Origin: Deltaproteobacteria bacterium
GTDB lineage: Bacteria > Desulfobacterota > Dissulfuribacteria > Dissulfuribacterales > Dissulfuribacteraceae
Reading direction: 5' to 3'
Length of the DNA: 52,616 nucleotides
Assembly (NCBI GenBank): GCA_026994795.1
Contig: JALWQB010000168.1
Span: forward strand, 1 to 52,616
Each line of letters begins with the position of its first letter. Positions within the stretch are counted from its first letter, which is position 1. A program made the position numbers and the translations under genes. Positions 34,481-44,002 of this stretch are shown here, in pieces. The notes beneath the pieces are model-generated. The model was not told the origin of the DNA, ran no database searches, and saw only the letters and a list, made by a program, of their open reading frames with translations.

Positions 34481-34981
34481 TTAAGGCGTATTTTTGCGCC
34501 ATGTGCCGCTCTTTCCGCCTGACTTGAACTCAAGCTGTAATTTACTGATTGTTATGCCCTTTTCAATGCCCTTTAACATGTCGTATATGGCAAGGGCAGC
34601 AATAGATGCCCCTGTCATTGCCTCCATCTCAACGCCTGTCTTATATGACGTGCAGGACCGCGCCCTTACCGTAACTGTCCGCTCTTTCTCTGACAGCTCA
34701 AAGTCAATACCCACAAATTCAAGCGGCAGAGAATGACATAAGGGGATAAGCCTGTCAACCTGCTTTGCTGCAAGGATGCCTGCTATGCGCGCAGTAGCTA
34801 AGACATCTCCCTTTGGGGCGTTGCCCTCTTTAAGGGCAATAAACGCCTCCTGTCCAAGCTCTACAACGCATGAGGCGACAGCCTCCCTCACAGTCGCATT
34901 CTTGCAGGATATATCCACCATGCGGGCATTGCCATCACTGTCAATGTGGGCAGGCATCTTATGCTGTCTTTCTGATACCAT
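34481..34981 (-). CDS. moaC: Cyclic pyranopterin monophosphate synthase MoaC
   Basis: A 166-residue MoaC that completes the first step of molybdenum cofactor synthesis together with MoaA. Motifs: ARMVDISCK, KGDVLATARIAGILAAKQVDRLIPLCHSLPL, the MEAMTGASIAALAIYDMLKGIEKGI stretch with the catalytic Lys/Asp region, and the C-terminal LxxKSGGKSG. Start 34981 (MVSERQ) lies 4 bases after the dnaJ stop; a shorter start at 34957 (MPAHID) also fits the family. No other moa gene is nearby, which is odd for a pathway gene and suggests operon rearrangement. Confidence 0.93.
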   Translation of the reverse strand: MVSERQHKMPAHIDSDGNARMVDISCKNATVREAVASCVVELGQEAFIALKEGNAPKGDVLATARIAGILAAKQVDRLIPLCHSLPLEFVGIDFELSEKERTVTVRARSCTSYKTGVEMEAMTGASIAALAIYDMLKGIEKGITISKLQLEFKSGGKSGTWRKNTP

Positions 34982-34985
34982 CCTG

Positions 34986-36140
34986 TTAATGTCCCTTTTT
35001 ATCGTCTGATTTATCAAAGAAATCAAATTTTTTAAAGAGCTTTTTCAAAAAGCCGCTTCCAAAGCTATGCTCGCCCGACTCCTGCTTTCCGTCTTCAATC
35101 TCCTGAAATTCCCTTAAAAGCTCCTTTTGCCTGTCAGTAAGGCGGGTTGGGGTCTTTACAAAGAACTGTATAACAAAGTCCCCCTTTCCAATGCCTCTAA
35201 GGTCATAGGTTCCCTTGCCTTTAAGGCGTATTGTATCGCCTGTCTGTAGCCCTGGCTCCACCCTTATCTCTTCTTCTCCGTCAATTACAGGGAGCTTCAG
35301 GGTCGTGCCAAGGGCTGCCTGAGTAAATGGAAGCTCTACATTAAGGTATATGTCATTATCTCTTCTCTCAAAGAACTGGTGAGGCTCTACATGGATAACC
35401 ACATAGAGGTCTCCGCGTGGGCCGCCATTTGTGCCTGCCTCACCTTCTGAATTGAGCCTGAGGCTTACGCCAGTATCAACACCTGGGGGTATCTTTAAGG
35501 ATACCTGCTTTTTTTCCGGCCTCCTTCCCCTGCCGTTGCATTCAGGGCATGGGTCATTTATAAAGACGCCGCTGCCATTACATGAAGGGCATACAGTCGT
35601 TAGCCTGAAAAAGCCCTGAACCCTTAAGACCTGCCCTGCGCCATCGCATGTAGGGCACCTTTGAGGCTCCCGTCCCTCTCTCATGCCTACTCCGTTACAG
35701 GAGCTGCAGACCTCAAGCCTCTCTATCTCAAGCGTCTTCTCAGCCCCCTTTACCGCATCCAAAAAGGAGATGGTCAGGTCATACCTCAGGTCTCTTCCTG
35801 CGCGGCCATGCCTTGCGCCTGATGAAGAGGCTGAAAACCCAAACAGGTCAGAAAAAATATCATTAAAAGTGGAGAATATATCGTCAAAACCTGAAAATCC
35901 CTGAAATCCAGCGCCTTTTACGCCATCATGGCCATAAGCGTCATAAAGCCTCCTCTTTTCAGGGTCTCTTAACACCTCATAGGCCTCCGCCGCCTCTTTA
36001 AAGCGCTCTTCCGCCTCTTTATCCCCCGGGTTTCTGTCGGGGTGATATTTGAGGGCGAGTTTCCTGTACGCCTTTTTTATCTCTTCTTCTGACGCCCCTC
36101 TTGATACCCCGAGGACCTCGTAATAATCCCTCTTCGTCAT
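34986..36140 (-). CDS. dnaJ: Molecular chaperone DnaJ
   Basis: A 384-residue type I Hsp40. J domain at residues 1-70 with HPD at 33-35, a G/F-rich linker ([12 protein letters not shown]), four CxxCxGxG zinc repeats ([32 protein letters not shown]) and a C-terminal substrate-binding region. It stimulates DnaK ATPase. ATG 36140 is chosen because it begins with [12 protein letters not shown] and AAAGGG lies 7 bases upstream. It follows rpoZ by 10 bases and precedes moaC by 4, so it is in the rpoZ operon rather than next to dnaK. Confidence 0.97.
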   Translation of the reverse strand: MTKRDYYEVLGVSRGASEEEIKKAYRKLALKYHPDRNPGDKEAEERFKEAAEAYEVLRDPEKRRLYDAYGHDGVKGAGFQGFSGFDDIFSTFNDIFSDLFGFSASSSGARHGRAGRDLRYDLTISFLDAVKGAEKTLEIERLEVCSSCNGVGMREGREPQRCPTCDGAGQVLRVQGFFRLTTVCPSCNGSGVFINDPCPECNGRGRRPEKKQVSLKIPPGVDTGVSLRLNSEGEAGTNGGPRGDLYVVIHVEPHQFFERRDNDIYLNVELPFTQAALGTTLKLPVIDGEEEIRVEPGLQTGDTIRLKGKGTYDLRGIGKGDFVIQFFVKTPTRLTDRQKELLREFQEIEDGKQESGEHSFGSGFLKKLFKKFDFFDKSDDKKGH

Positions 36141-36150
36141 AATTATCCCT

Positions 36151-36417
36151 TTATGTCCCTTCAACCCCTTTTGCGTCTTCCTGAAGCGCCTTAAAGATGC
36201 GCTGCTCTTCTACATCCTTTCCTAACTCTTCAAGGTTGTCAAATGTTACCTTGCCCGCGGCAATCTCTCTAAGGGCAGTGACTATTTCTTTATTTTTGCA
36301 TGTTATTAACGGCATTGCCCCTTTTCTAAGCTGTTTTACCCTCTCAACTGCAAGATGTACAAGCTCAAACCTGTTTTTTACCTTTTCAAGACAGTCTTCT
36401 ACAGTTACCCTTGCCAT
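36151..36417 (-). CDS. rpoZ: RNA polymerase omega subunit
   Basis: An 88-residue omega subunit. It starts [20 protein letters not shown] and has the conserved [16 protein letters not shown] and [16 protein letters not shown] motifs. Omega helps assemble the polymerase and, with DksA, mediates ppGpp sensing in some bacteria. It is the first gene of a five-gene run that includes the DksA-like gene. A strong AGGAGGGG site and a good promoter precede it. Confidence 0.93.
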   Translation of the reverse strand: MARVTVEDCLEKVKNRFELVHLAVERVKQLRKGAMPLITCKNKEIVTALREIAAGKVTFDNLEELGKDVEEQRIFKALQEDAKGVEGT

Positions 36418-36500
36418 TAGAGCCCCTCCTAATTTATATTTTACGCTATTTTTTCTATGAGTGAGCTTTCGCTTCTCCTTGCATAATCTAAGACCTCTCT

Positions 36501-36528
36501 ATTATAATTATACAATTGCCTTATGCAA
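36501..36528 (-). promoter_or_regulatory. Sigma-70-like promoter of the rpoZ operon
   Basis: On the minus strand TTGCAT (plus ATGCAA at 36523-36528) is followed after 16 bases by a perfect TATAAT (plus ATTATA at 36501-36506). This is about 84 bases before the rpoZ ATG. Confidence 0.65.
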
Positions 36529-36603
36529 CGGATTTTCTCTTGCTATTTTTTAAAAAATGTAATAAAAAACTTATACTCTTCCACAAACCTCGGAGGGCAC
36601 TTG

Positions 36604-37572
36604 ATGAATGTATTAATAACAGGAGGGGCGGGCTTTATAGGCTCCAATCTGGCAGACGCCCTTGTTGAAAAGGGATATAGTGTAACAGTTATTGATAATT
36701 TAACAACAGGCTCCCTTGACAATATAAGGGGGCTTCAGGAGAGGGCTAATTTCCATTACATAAATGATACCATTCTGAATGAGGATGTAATGGAGGGTCT
36801 TATAAAGAAAAATGACTGCATAATCCATCTGGCGGCGGCTGTAGGGGTTAAGTATGTGCTTGAAAACCCTCTTACTTCTATTGAGACTAATATAAAGGGG
36901 ACAGAGGTTGTATTAAGGTTTTCAAACATATATAAAAAGAGGGTCTTGATTGCCTCCACCTCTGAGGTCTATGGAAAGCACATGCACGCCCCGCTAAAGG
37001 AGGATGATAACCTTATATACGGCCCCCCAAGCACAATGCGCTGGAGCTATGCGGCAGCCAAGCTCGTTGATGAGTTTACCGCCCTTGCCTATCACCGCAC
37101 AAAGAAGCTGGAGATTGTGATATTCAGGTGCTTTAATACAATCGGGCCGCGGCAGACGGGTCTTTACGGTATGGTTGTGCCGCGCTTTATAAAACAGGCC
37201 CTGAGGGATGAGCCAATTACTGTCTATGGAGACGGCACGCAGACAAGGACATTTACTTATGTAAAGGATGTGGTGAATGCCCTTATCTTACTTATGGCCT
37301 GTGATAAGGCAATAGGAGAGGTTGTAAATATTGGCGGTCAGGAAGAGATTGCCATAAAAGACCTTGCCGGCCTCATAAAAAGGCTTTGCAACAGCAGCTC
37401 TGAGATAGCCCTTATCCCGTATGATAACGCCTATGGAAAGGACTTTGAGGATATGATGAGGAGGGTGCCGTCCCTTGAAAAGTTAGAGTCCCTTATAGGC
37501 TTTTCTCCAAATACGCCGTTAGATGAGACTTTAAGGGCAACTATTGAATATTTTAGACGACATCCTGATTAG
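36604..37572 (+). CDS. NAD-dependent sugar-nucleotide epimerase/dehydratase
   Basis: A 322-residue extended short-chain dehydrogenase. NAD-binding GGAGFIGSNL (residues 8-17), IHLAAAVGVKYV, the STSEVYG catalytic Ser/Thr segment and SYAAAK with the Tyr-xxx-Lys pair are all present, as is GDGTQTRTFTYVKDVV. It is closest in outline to the UDP-glucuronate decarboxylase / UDP-glucose epimerase / dTDP-glucose dehydratase group; the exact sugar cannot be read. Start 36604 has GGAGGG 7 bases upstream. It runs into the WecA-like fusion gene and faces the flagellin glycosyltransferase, so it may supply a sugar for surface or filament glycans. Confidence 0.88.
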   Translation: MNVLITGGAGFIGSNLADALVEKGYSVTVIDNLTTGSLDNIRGLQERANFHYINDTILNEDVMEGLIKKNDCIIHLAAAVGVKYVLENPLTSIETNIKGTEVVLRFSNIYKKRVLIASTSEVYGKHMHAPLKEDDNLIYGPPSTMRWSYAAAKLVDEFTALAYHRTKKLEIVIFRCFNTIGPRQTGLYGMVVPRFIKQALRDEPITVYGDGTQTRTFTYVKDVVNALILLMACDKAIGEVVNIGGQEEIAIKDLAGLIKRLCNSSSEIALIPYDNAYGKDFEDMMRRVPSLEKLESLIGFSPNTPLDETLRATIEYFRRHPD

Positions 37573-37611
37573 ATGAGATTTAAGGGCGAGCGATAGCTCA
37601 CGCAGGGGGCA

Positions 37612-39660
37612 ATGGATAATCAGCTAATCCTTCAGGCAATAGCTACCTTTATTTTTTCCTTTATTGTTTGTGCGTTGCTTACGCCGATAACTATTGCAGT
37701 CGCAAAGAGGCTGAACCTTGTGGCAAGGCCGAGAGAGGACAGGTGGCATAAGAGCCCAACCGCCCTTTTAGGCGGAGCGCCCATATTTATTGCCTTCATA
37801 TCAGGCGTTACTTTAATAGGCCTCTTTTCAACGCCATTTCACTCTGATTTTCCATCAGCGTCAATCACCAGTCATATTTCATCATATCAATTCGCCATAT
37901 TGATAACCTCAATATTTTGCATGTTCCTGACAGGTCTTATAGATGACCTGTTTGAGCTGTCTCCACAGGGGAAATTTTTGGGACAAATTGCAATAAGCGC
38001 CTTTATTGTCGCGGGAGGTATCCGTTTTTTGCACGGAAATCCTGTTGTTACTATTCCCCTGAGCATATTCTGGATAGTTGCCCTTATAAATGCCTTTAAC
38101 ATACTGGACAACATGGACGGCCTTTCCGCAGGCATAGCCCTTATTGCCTCAATATCCTTTCTGATATTTGGATATATAAAGGGGAGCTCCCCTGTCTTGA
38201 TATATCTTTCATCCGCAATTGGCGGGGCATCCCTTGGATTTCTCATCTATAATCTTAATCCTGCAAGTATCTTCATGGGAGATTGCGGAAGCCTTACTAT
38301 CGGGACTGTTATGGCGATTATATCGATAATGAGCACATGGAACGGGGTATATGCCATAAATGGGGGGACAGGCGTTACAGGGCCTACGAACCTGTTTCTT
38401 ATGCTCCTTGTGCCTGTGGCTATCCTTATTGTCCCTATCTTTGATACTGCCCTTGTCTCGTTCAGCCGAACAAGGCATGGCCTTTCAATTTTTCAGGGCG
38501 GTAAAGACCATACGTCTCACAGGCTCGTATTCCTCGGGCTTTCAGAGGCAAAGACCGTAACTCTTCTTATGATATGGGCAGCCATGATCTCTACCCTTAC
38601 TATACTTCTCTCATGTTACAGCAATGACGGGCTTATTGTTACAATGTCTCTTATGGGTATTATCGTCTTGTTTTTTGGGGTATTTCTTACATACAATACT
38701 CAAGATGTATATCCTGACGGCAAACAGGACAATACTGGCCTAAGACGATGGCTTTCTCCCCTTGTTGCAGGCATATTAAATAAGAAACAGATACTTCAGG
38801 CAGTAATTGATACCCTGCTCCTGTGTCTTGCCTATATGGCGTCATACCTTTTAAGGTTTGAGGGAAGGCTTTCTCCAGAAAATGTCTTATTCATAGAAAA
38901 GACGCTTCCAGTCATTATCCTCATAAAGGTTGTCTCATTCTGGGCATTCGGCCTTTATAGGGGGCAGTGGAGGTTTGTGAGCATCTGGGATATGCTCCAG
39001 CTCTTTAAGGCAGTGGCTGTGAGCGCCCTTGTTGAGATGAGCCTTTTTCTCCTGTTATACAGGTTTGAAGGCCTTTCAAGGATAGTGTTTATAAACGATG
39101 CCATTCTGACATTTTTATTTATAAGCGGCGTGCGCTTTTTATTGAGGCTTTTTAAGGAATATTTTGATATTGAAAGAGAGCGTTCAAATACCACGCCAAT
39201 ACTTATAGTAGGGGCAGGCGACGGGGGAGAGCTGTTTTTAAGGGAGCTAAGGAAAAATCAGAGCCATGACTATCTGCCTGTTGGCTTTATAGACGATGAT
39301 ATCGCCAAGATGGGACAGAGCATTCACGGGGTCAAGGTCATAGGCACACGCGAAGATATGCCCCGCCTTGTAAGGCGCTTTGGCATAAAAAGGGTCTTTG
39401 TCGCCATAATGTCCCTTTCGGATAAGGCGCTTGGAGAATTTATCGCCATTGGAAGGGAGTGCGGGGTTGAGTGTATAAAGGTGCCAAGCCTTTTGCCTCC
39501 AAAAAGGGAAGGCGATAAGGAGATACATGGCAGTGAAAGGAAAGAAGACACGAATAATACTGACGCTAAGGTCAAGAGGAATAATGTAATAAGGCTTCCC
39601 TTACCTCTTCTATTGTTTCTTTCCAGTTATTGCGTTCTTGCTGGCGGAATAGCCTCATAG
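37612..39660 (+). CDS. WecA/MraY-like sugar-phosphate transferase fused to a CapD N-terminal module
   Basis: A 682-residue membrane protein with two halves. Residues about 1-360 form a multi-helix MraY/WecA-type transferase, with DNMDGLSAG and MGDCGSLTIG motifs and a HRLVFLG segment; these load a sugar 1-phosphate onto undecaprenyl phosphate. Residues about 385-500 form four membrane helices and about 525-640 a Rossmann domain (GAGDGGELFLREL), like the N-terminus of CapD/WbpM-type nucleotide-sugar dehydratases, but the catalytic short-chain-dehydrogenase domain is absent. The last about 30 residues overlap the opposite-strand gene by 89 bases. Role in surface-polysaccharide or flagellar-glycan precursor synthesis is inferred. 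Confidence 0.85.
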   Translation: MDNQLILQAIATFIFSFIVCALLTPITIAVAKRLNLVARPREDRWHKSPTALLGGAPIFIAFISGVTLIGLFSTPFHSDFPSASITSHISSYQFAILITSIFCMFLTGLIDDLFELSPQGKFLGQIAISAFIVAGGIRFLHGNPVVTIPLSIFWIVALINAFNILDNMDGLSAGIALIASISFLIFGYIKGSSPVLIYLSSAIGGASLGFLIYNLNPASIFMGDCGSLTIGTVMAIISIMSTWNGVYAINGGTGVTGPTNLFLMLLVPVAILIVPIFDTALVSFSRTRHGLSIFQGGKDHTSHRLVFLGLSEAKTVTLLMIWAAMISTLTILLSCYSNDGLIVTMSLMGIIVLFFGVFLTYNTQDVYPDGKQDNTGLRRWLSPLVAGILNKKQILQAVIDTLLLCLAYMASYLLRFEGRLSPENVLFIEKTLPVIILIKVVSFWAFGLYRGQWRFVSIWDMLQLFKAVAVSALVEMSLFLLLYRFEGLSRIVFINDAILTFLFISGVRFLLRLFKEYFDIERERSNTTPILIVGAGDGGELFLRELRKNQSHDYLPVGFIDDDIAKMGQSIHGVKVIGTREDMPRLVRRFGIKRVFVAIMSLSDKALGEFIAIGRECGVECIKVPSLLPPKREGDKEIHGSERKEDTNNTDAKVKRNNVIRLPLPLLLFLSSYCVLAGGIAS

Positions 39661-42600
39661 TTGGATACCAGAAGGTCTTGTCTCCATCCTTTCCCCATCT
39701 CCAGTCAGGGTTATATGGGATGAGCGTCCATACATCCATACCCATTGCGCCTGCAAGATGGCATGGGGCGGTATCTACGGATATAAGGAGGTCAAGGTGA
39801 GATAAAAGCGCTCCTAAGTGTGAAAAATCAAGGAGATAGGAAGAAAGGTCATATATGGGGAAATCTTGAAGGTTTTCTTTTGTATAGCCCTTTTGAAGGG
39901 AAAACCATTGAATGTCAGTTAGGTCAAACAACGGGGCGAACTCTTCAAGGGCGATAGAGCGTTTTTTGTCGTTTTTGTGCTTTGGGCTTCCTTGCCATAC
40001 AATGCCCGCTTTAAGACGCCTGTCCTTTCCGATTGCCTTAAATATGGCGCTATAGGCGCGGGAAAGGAGAGAGTCAGGGGTTATGTATGGTATTTCCCAG
40101 TCATCTTTTACGCCAAATATGGTCGGAAGGTTCAAAAGGGGGCAGTGATAATCCATAATTCCCTCAAATGACTTATATGCCATCTTGTCAAATACCCAGT
40201 CTATTGAATCAATAGCGGCCATAAGAGAAAATAGCGGAGGAAGGCCTCCCAGCAGCGCCCTTTTAAAGCGCCTTTTCACAAGCGGTAAATACCTTATAAA
40301 TTGTATTGCATCCCCGAGCCCTTGCTCACACCATATAAATATGGTCTTATCGCCATTTATCTCCTCTCCCCTCCATTCAGGGACAAGCAGATCATCTGGC
40401 CATAGGCTCCTGTCTCTCTTCCAGCGCCACAGGTATTCCTTAAAACCTTCCTCCCACCTGCCCTTTAACATAAGGACATGCGATAGATTCCAGTGAGCCT
40501 GAGGCACATCAGGGTCTATCTCAATGGCGCGTCTAAAGTATTTTTCCGCCCTGTCGTAATCTTTCAGGGCAAACCACACATTAGCATAGTTATAGTTTGC
40601 CTTTAAATTGTCCTTCTCAAGGGAAATAGCCTGAGCCAGCGCCTCCTTTGCCCCATACAAGTCCTCTAATAGGTATCTTTCATGGCCTATATTTATAAGG
40701 GCGCTTACATTAGAGCTGTCCAGCTTATGCGCCCTCTTGTAATATGAAAGCGCTGTTTCATGCTCATCAAGCGCGCTGTATATATTGCCTATGGCATTTA
40801 ATAACTCTGAGCTTGGCTGCGAGACCTCACAGATAGCGAGCATAACATTGAGCGCCTCTTGCATCTGCCCCGTCTCATACAGGCACACCCCAAGGTTATA
40901 CCTTGCATCAAGGTGCTCAGGATTAAGCTCAACTGCCCCCTTAAATGCGTTTAATGCCCCATTTTTATCCCCCTTGTTAAACAGGATAATCCCGAGCTGA
41001 AAATAAAATTCCGCATTCTCCGGCGCCTTTTCTATTGCCATAAGGCAGATTCTATGCGCCTCATTCAGCTGATTGGCCTCCCGTAAAGAGACTATCCGCC
41101 TTCTAATCTCTTCCTGTAACTCATCAGTCATGGCCTCATCCTGCTGGCTGTCCTGCAAGTTATCCTGCTGCGGGTTATGAGAATTAAGGTTAGAGGAGGC
41201 GTTAATGAGCTTATCCTTATATATCTCTAATGCAGCCCTTGACGCCTCAAGGTCTCCATTTTTGTAATAGGCATCCGCCATCTTCTTTAATATGTCTATG
41301 CGCTCAGGAAGGGCATTAAAACACCTTTCGTAAGATGCAATTGCATCATCAATCATGCCGTTTTCAAGGCAAAAATCCCCAAGCTCCTCCCACAGCACGG
41401 CCTCTTTAGGAGAAATCGCCACTGCCTCTGTAAGCGCATTCACCCCATCCTGTATCATGCCGGCCTCCAGCAGCATCCTTGCATATAAGGATAGCATCTC
41501 AGCAATTATGTAAAAATTTTTCCTATCTATTATATTATAAAATGGCCTTATGCCTGAAAATTCCCTGTAAAACTCCTCTAAAAGCTGCATCGTCCTTTGA
41601 GAGACATTCTCAGACAATATCTTTTTCTTTCTATCTTCTCCAAACATCTTCAAAAAAATGGCTATAAGCCCCTTTATTCTCTCAGTTTCTATGGAGAACT
41701 CAGTAATCTCTGCTATTCTCTTTACTATGCCCTCACGGGCAGCAGGTGAAAGATTAAGGTGCTTTATAATGATAGAAGACCACAGCATTGCCTCCCTCTT
41801 TATAAGCGTCTTTATAGCTGCCTCAAAATGGCCTTTTTCTATGTCTTTAAAGTAAGACAACGCCTTATCATATTGAAACGCCAAAAGGCTCATTGCCCAT
41901 AGGGCAAGAGGAGGTTCTTTATGGGCGTTTTGCGCATATTCATTATTATATATATAATCCCTTAACAGCCTGTAATTGGCGCACTCAATAAGGGCAGGAA
42001 TTTTATTCTCATCTTTTTCTTCAATTTTATCACTCAATATATTGATAATTTTGGTAAGGGTCTTCTCAAACAGCCTTACTGTTGATATGAGGAAAAGGAT
42101 TGCGCCATAGAGCCGTTTATAAAGCCTTATGGAACGGTCATTGTCTCTTGTCTCTCCTTCTGCGCCTTCAAGCTCGCATGAGATCTCTTGCGCATCAAAA
42201 AAGGCAGAGATGAGCCTCTTTGAAAGCATTGTCCAGAACCTATCGTCTTTCCATACTGAAAGAAAATCACGCCATAGGTCCGTTATATCATAAGAAGAGG
42301 CGGAGACAGAGGAGAAAGTTCCAAGGAGAGTCTTTAAGTCCTCTCTCTTTTTCTGACAACGATACAGGATATCTTTTAGGCTATTAAGGAATTTATTTCT
42401 TCTATGCTCAGAAGATAATATAGGAGGTATATTAGCCAATTTTTGGGTTATTACAGTTTTTTTATCCTTAATTTTCTGTTTTTTTATGTGGTTAAGGGCG
42501 TTTTCAAATGAAATTGCGCTGGTCATATTGATTGCTGCGCCAAAGGGAGAGAGGTTATATACGGGGATATGCCTTGCGTATGCGCTTATTATCTCTTCTA

Positions 42601-43921
42601 TATTGGCCTTATGGTCAAGCCACATGCGCTGGGTCTTTACAGCATGTCCTGTAACTGAGGAGACATCAATATAGACATCTTGAGGCTCCCAGACGCTTTC
42701 TTTATATAAGACGCCCTTTGCATGGGTCTTTTCAGCATTGTTATCGCTGCCTGCGCTGTCGCGGCCCTCAGGTGAATAGGCAAGGTCCTGGCCAATCAGA
42801 AATATATCCTTTGCCCCTCCATAAATGGCTGTCATCAATGATAATACAGATACAGAGCCAAGCCTTCCTGTCATAGCTGTCCTTATGGAAGACGCCTCCA
42901 TGAGCCACCTGTATGATATGTCATTTGAAAGATAGAAAAACAGCCTTTTAAATCCTATCCTCTTTGGGATAACCGGGGTTGACGCCACATGGCCTATCCA
43001 TGAGATTCTGGAGGCGACTTCAGGCAGTTTCATTAAAAATGACAGCTTTTCAAAATTAAGCGCCTGAAAGTCCAGAGATGTTACCATATCTGGTATGATA
43101 TCCTGTTTTATAAGTGGATAAAGAGCGGAGTCTGCGGCTATTAATATGGCGCTGTCTGATATTGAGCGCAAGAATTCGTATGATTGACTGAGAGACGGCC
43201 CTGCTGCTATGCATACTGCGGGAAGGCCGGAAAATACCCCCCTCAGCCTGCTAAAGTCAGAGGCAACGCTTAAGAGCTCAAGGTTTTCAAACAGGTTCTT
43301 AAATTCAAAAGGGCCGGCCAGCCTGTGGGTGGATGCGCCTATGTTAATAGAATTTAATAGGGAAAAGACTTCCTGTAAAAACTCATTAAAGCCGCCCCAG
43401 AATTTTCTGTAGGCAGTATTCTGGCTTATGCGTATATCCTTAAATGCAGCAGTTAAATAGAGAAAATCTTCAATCTCTTTTTGATTAATAGATCTTCCAA
43501 GATTTATATGTACTTTTTTAGAGTTAAATAGCTCTGTAAGGTCAATATTTGATATTGCAGCGGAAAATACCTCTTCAATAGGCTCAAATATCACTATCTT
43601 TCTTATATGAGGGCAGTTTTTTAAGATAAACATGGGAGCCATTCCAAGCCCCATGCCAATAAATACCGCAATACCGTCAAAATCCTTCTTGTATGGACAC
43701 CTTTCAGCAGATGGGCCCCACCCTATAATGTCAAAATTTCCGTCAACAGGAATATGTTGCCCATTACGGGAAATAAAATACATCCACTTTTTGCCGTCAT
43801 TTTGATTTTTTATAACTATTTGTTTTTTAAGGTTATTTTTTTGATTCTTGATTTTTTTCGCAATGTCTGGATGTGTTGGCATCAAAGTTGCTAAATTTTT
43901 CTTCCAAAGATTATTTTTCAT
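39572..43921 (-). CDS. Maf-TPR-glycosyltransferase fusion (candidate flagellin glycosyltransferase)
   Basis: A 1449-residue protein with three parts. (1) Residues about 200-460 form a Maf/MptE-like domain: AAGPSLS (239-245), AADSALYPLI (262-271), PDMVTSLDF (277-285). Maf proteins transfer nonulosonic acids to flagellin. (2) Residues about 825-1170 are tetratricopeptide repeats. (3) Residues about 1170-1449 form a GT-B/GT9-like transferase (WCEQGLGDAIQFIRYLP and SVDTAPCHLAGAMG), as in FlmG-type TPR-glycosyltransferases that bind and glycosylate flagellin. It lies divergent from the flagellin gene with an 81-base shared upstream region. The Shine-Dalgarno is weak. Its end overlaps the WecA-like gene. 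Reaction and sugar are inferred. Confidence 0.85.
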   Translation of the reverse strand: MKNNLWKKNLATLMPTHPDIAKKIKNQKNNLKKQIVIKNQNDGKKWMYFISRNGQHIPVDGNFDIIGWGPSAERCPYKKDFDGIAVFIGMGLGMAPMFILKNCPHIRKIVIFEPIEEVFSAAISNIDLTELFNSKKVHINLGRSINQKEIEDFLYLTAAFKDIRISQNTAYRKFWGGFNEFLQEVFSLLNSINIGASTHRLAGPFEFKNLFENLELLSVASDFSRLRGVFSGLPAVCIAAGPSLSQSYEFLRSISDSAILIAADSALYPLIKQDIIPDMVTSLDFQALNFEKLSFLMKLPEVASRISWIGHVASTPVIPKRIGFKRLFFYLSNDISYRWLMEASSIRTAMTGRLGSVSVLSLMTAIYGGAKDIFLIGQDLAYSPEGRDSAGSDNNAEKTHAKGVLYKESVWEPQDVYIDVSSVTGHAVKTQRMWLDHKANIEEIISAYARHIPVYNLSPFGAAINMTSAISFENALNHIKKQKIKDKKTVITQKLANIPPILSSEHRRNKFLNSLKDILYRCQKKREDLKTLLGTFSSVSASSYDITDLWRDFLSVWKDDRFWTMLSKRLISAFFDAQEISCELEGAEGETRDNDRSIRLYKRLYGAILFLISTVRLFEKTLTKIINILSDKIEEKDENKIPALIECANYRLLRDYIYNNEYAQNAHKEPPLALWAMSLLAFQYDKALSYFKDIEKGHFEAAIKTLIKREAMLWSSIIIKHLNLSPAAREGIVKRIAEITEFSIETERIKGLIAIFLKMFGEDRKKKILSENVSQRTMQLLEEFYREFSGIRPFYNIIDRKNFYIIAEMLSLYARMLLEAGMIQDGVNALTEAVAISPKEAVLWEELGDFCLENGMIDDAIASYERCFNALPERIDILKKMADAYYKNGDLEASRAALEIYKDKLINASSNLNSHNPQQDNLQDSQQDEAMTDELQEEIRRRIVSLREANQLNEAHRICLMAIEKAPENAEFYFQLGIILFNKGDKNGALNAFKGAVELNPEHLDARYNLGVCLYETGQMQEALNVMLAICEVSQPSSELLNAIGNIYSALDEHETALSYYKRAHKLDSSNVSALINIGHERYLLEDLYGAKEALAQAISLEKDNLKANYNYANVWFALKDYDRAEKYFRRAIEIDPDVPQAHWNLSHVLMLKGRWEEGFKEYLWRWKRDRSLWPDDLLVPEWRGEEINGDKTIFIWCEQGLGDAIQFIRYLPLVKRRFKRALLGGLPPLFSLMAAIDSIDWVFDKMAYKSFEGIMDYHCPLLNLPTIFGVKDDWEIPYITPDSLLSRAYSAIFKAIGKDRRLKAGIVWQGSPKHKNDKKRSIALEEFAPLFDLTDIQWFSLQKGYTKENLQDFPIYDLSSYLLDFSHLGALLSHLDLLISVDTAPCHLAGAMGMDVWTLIPYNPDWRWGKDGDKTFWYPTMRLFRQQERNNWKETIEEVREALLHYSS

Positions 43922-44002
43922 ACAAGACCGCCATAAGGAATTTTTTAGGGATTAAGGATAACTATGCCATCAGAGCTCAGATAATTCAAGGAGGAAATAC
44001 AA

